A stretch of 64,000 nucleotides of DNA. Source: Triglochin maritima (taxonomy: Eukaryota > Streptophyta > Magnoliopsida > Alismatales > Juncaginaceae). This document shows positions 62,601-64,000 of this stretch, piece after piece. Location of the stretch: contig OY821777.1 in NCBI GenBank assembly GCA_963682175.1, positions 2,993,501 to 3,057,500 of the forward strand. The letters are read 5' to 3'. Numbering within the stretch: position 1 is the stretch's first letter; every line of letters begins with the position of its first letter. The notes under the pieces are model-generated. The model was given only the letters and a program-made list of their open reading frames with translations, was not told where the DNA came from and searched no databases. A program made the position numbers and the translations under genes.

Positions 62601-63544
62601 TTTTCCCTGTTTTGTCTATTTCATCATAATGTCACGTGTTAATGTTTTTCAAAATGATATTAATAGTGCTATCCTTGTGCATGTTTTAAGTTTCATTTTG
62701 TGCTTGCAGTTTTGCCGCTATCTGTTCTACCTAGGAAAAATCAGGACTATTCAGTTGGAATACACAGATGCAAAGGACAGCCTCCTGCAGGCATCTCGTA
62801 AGGCTCCAGCGGCAGCTCGGGGTTTCAAAATTTTGTGCAACAAGTGGGCTGTGATAGTTCGCTTGCTTCTTGGTGAAATTCCCGAGAGAACTGTTTTCAT
62901 GCAGAAAGGCATGAAGACAGCTTTGGTTCCTTACTTTGAACTGACAAATGTGAGTTATATTCTTTACTTAAATTGTAATTTTTATGTTTACAGCTTTATA
63001 GAAGGATTGTTCTTTGTTTCAATTTCAGGCTGTGAGAATAGGAGACCTGGAGCTGTTCCGAACTGTATCGGAGAAATATTCCAATGTTTTCAGCAAAGAC
63101 AAGACTCAGAATTTAATCATAAGGCTACGTCATAATGTCATCAGGACTGGACTTCGCAATATCAGCATCTCCTACTCTCGTATATCCCTATCCGACGTTG
63201 CCAAGAAGTTGAGGTTGGACTCTGACAATCCTGTGGCAGATGCTGAGAGCATTGTGTCCAAAGCCATCAGGGATGGGGCTATTGATGCAACAATAGATCA
63301 TGCGAATGGTTGGATCGTATCGAAGGAGACTGGTGATCTGTATTCAACAAATGAACCCCAAATTGCTTTCAACTCTAGGATCGCTTTCTGCCTGAACATG
63401 CACAATGAAGCAGTGAGGGCTCTGAGGTTCCCACCCAACTCGCAGAAGGAGAAGGAAAGTGCAGAAAAAAGACGGGAGAGGCAACAACAAGAGCAGGAGC
63501 TTGCGAAGCATATTGCTGCCGAAGAGGATGATGATGAATTTTAA
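59680..63544 (+). CDS. RPN3: 26S proteasome non-ATPase regulatory subunit 3 (RPN3/PSMD3)
   Basis: RPN3 is a lid subunit of the 19S regulatory particle and contributes to assembly and structure of the 26S proteasome in ubiquitin-dependent protein degradation. Eight exons (59680-59755, 59848-60038, 61679-61816, 61901-62037, 62162-62216, 62303-62413, 62710-62949, 63029-63544) join in phase to 487 residues, matching the length of plant RPN3. Telltale segments are [57 protein letters not shown], the PCI-domain part (about residues 260-420, with [20 protein letters not shown]) and a charged tail ending EEDDDEF. The start at 59680 gives the acidic N-terminus [13 protein letters not shown]. Intron 2 is long (60039-61678) and contains near-duplicate blocks (TGGTGGTGAGCAACTAAACA twice). 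No break is seen. Confidence 0.97.
60180..60540 (+). repeat. Diverged direct duplication in RPN3 intron 2
   Basis: The block GCATGTGGTGGTGAGCAACTAAACA(A/G)TGTA with following TTAGA(T/G)GTCAATTGA occurs at about 60174-60240 and again at about 60485-60547. It was duplicated about 310 bases apart, together with the TTTAGGGTTTGGGAT or TTAGGGTTTGGGATG stretch upstream. It is intronic and of no evident function. Confidence 0.75.
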
Positions 63545-64000
63545 TGGAGAAACAGTTCCCACTATTGGGGATGGTTTTTCCTTTGCAATTTAAGCTTCTT
63601 AGGATCATTAAATTTACCTTGATCGGAGATGGTCTGTTTCAAAATAGTTATTTGTTGCGTGATCACTTTCCCCGTCAGATTCAGGATCGTCATTTTCAAA
63701 TTTGAGTTTGCACACTGTTTGTGATCTCCATTTTCAGAGTTTCAGAGTTATGCTTGAGGCGCTGTACTCTTTATCTCGGTGTCGTAATGCACATTTAATC
63801 TTATATATGCTCTTATTTTTTTCCCTCAAAGATTACCGATTGCTGATATTTGAGTTCGGCCTGGCAGAAGCTCTGAATGTTCGCCGAGGTCGATATGTTT
63901 ATATTGGGAAAATAATGTGTCAAAGCTGCTAATCCTCGAGAGTGGAAATTCATTTAGGAATAATAGGTACCTAAATAAATATATAGATATGGCATTGTTT
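63545..64000. other. RPN3 3' region
   Basis: This should hold the RPN3 3' UTR. The 76-residue open frame at 63702-63932 has no recognisable features. Nothing else is seen before the window ends. Confidence 0.5.

Overview
The window is nuclear DNA from a flowering plant, most likely a eudicot. It is AT-rich, has many-exon genes with short introns, and carries typical plant gene families and plant LTR and LINE retroelements. No bacterial, phage, CRISPR or organellar features were seen. Six host genes are supported by exon-by-exon reading with consistent splice phases. They are the 5' part of NRPB1 (RNA polymerase II largest subunit, minus strand, running off the left edge), a NEP1-interacting-protein-like RING-H2 protein (plus), a clade-D-type PP2C phosphatase (minus), a DEMETER/ROS1-type 5-methylcytosine DNA glycosylase with 18 coding exons and about 1911 residues (plus), an Alba-domain RGG-repeat RNA-binding protein (plus) and the 26S proteasome lid subunit RPN3 (plus). 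These are unrelated neighbours, not an operon or obvious cluster.

Layout: 1-3060 NRPB1 and its promoter; 3.7-4.7 kb a 5'-truncated LINE with target-site duplication; 7.1-8.0 kb a solo LTR; 8.55-10.8 kb the RING-H2 gene; 11.7-16.0 kb the PP2C gene; 16.3-39 kb a gene-poor block of nested and decayed mobile elements; 40.5-49.9 kb the DEMETER-like gene; 51.0-53.2 kb a 2.2-kb solo LTR; 54.2-57.5 kb the Alba gene; 59.7-63.6 kb RPN3.

The repeat block is the least ordinary part. It holds a solo LTR of the same family as the one at 51 kb but with different internal minisatellites. It also holds a second, unrelated solo LTR carrying degenerate CGGTCGACCG motifs, a LINE remnant, and a 1.7-kb foldback element with an 8-bp target-site duplication and four alternating inverted copies of an internal segment. 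Next to that lies another inverted-repeat element with 147-bp tandem repeats, then a dead Ty1/copia element with both LTR starts, and MITE-like pieces.

No new protein-level system was found. The best candidates for follow-up are the palindromic CGGTCGACCG arrays inside LTRs of two families and the large foldback as a possible small-RNA source. All calls come from reading the sequence; no database search was run.
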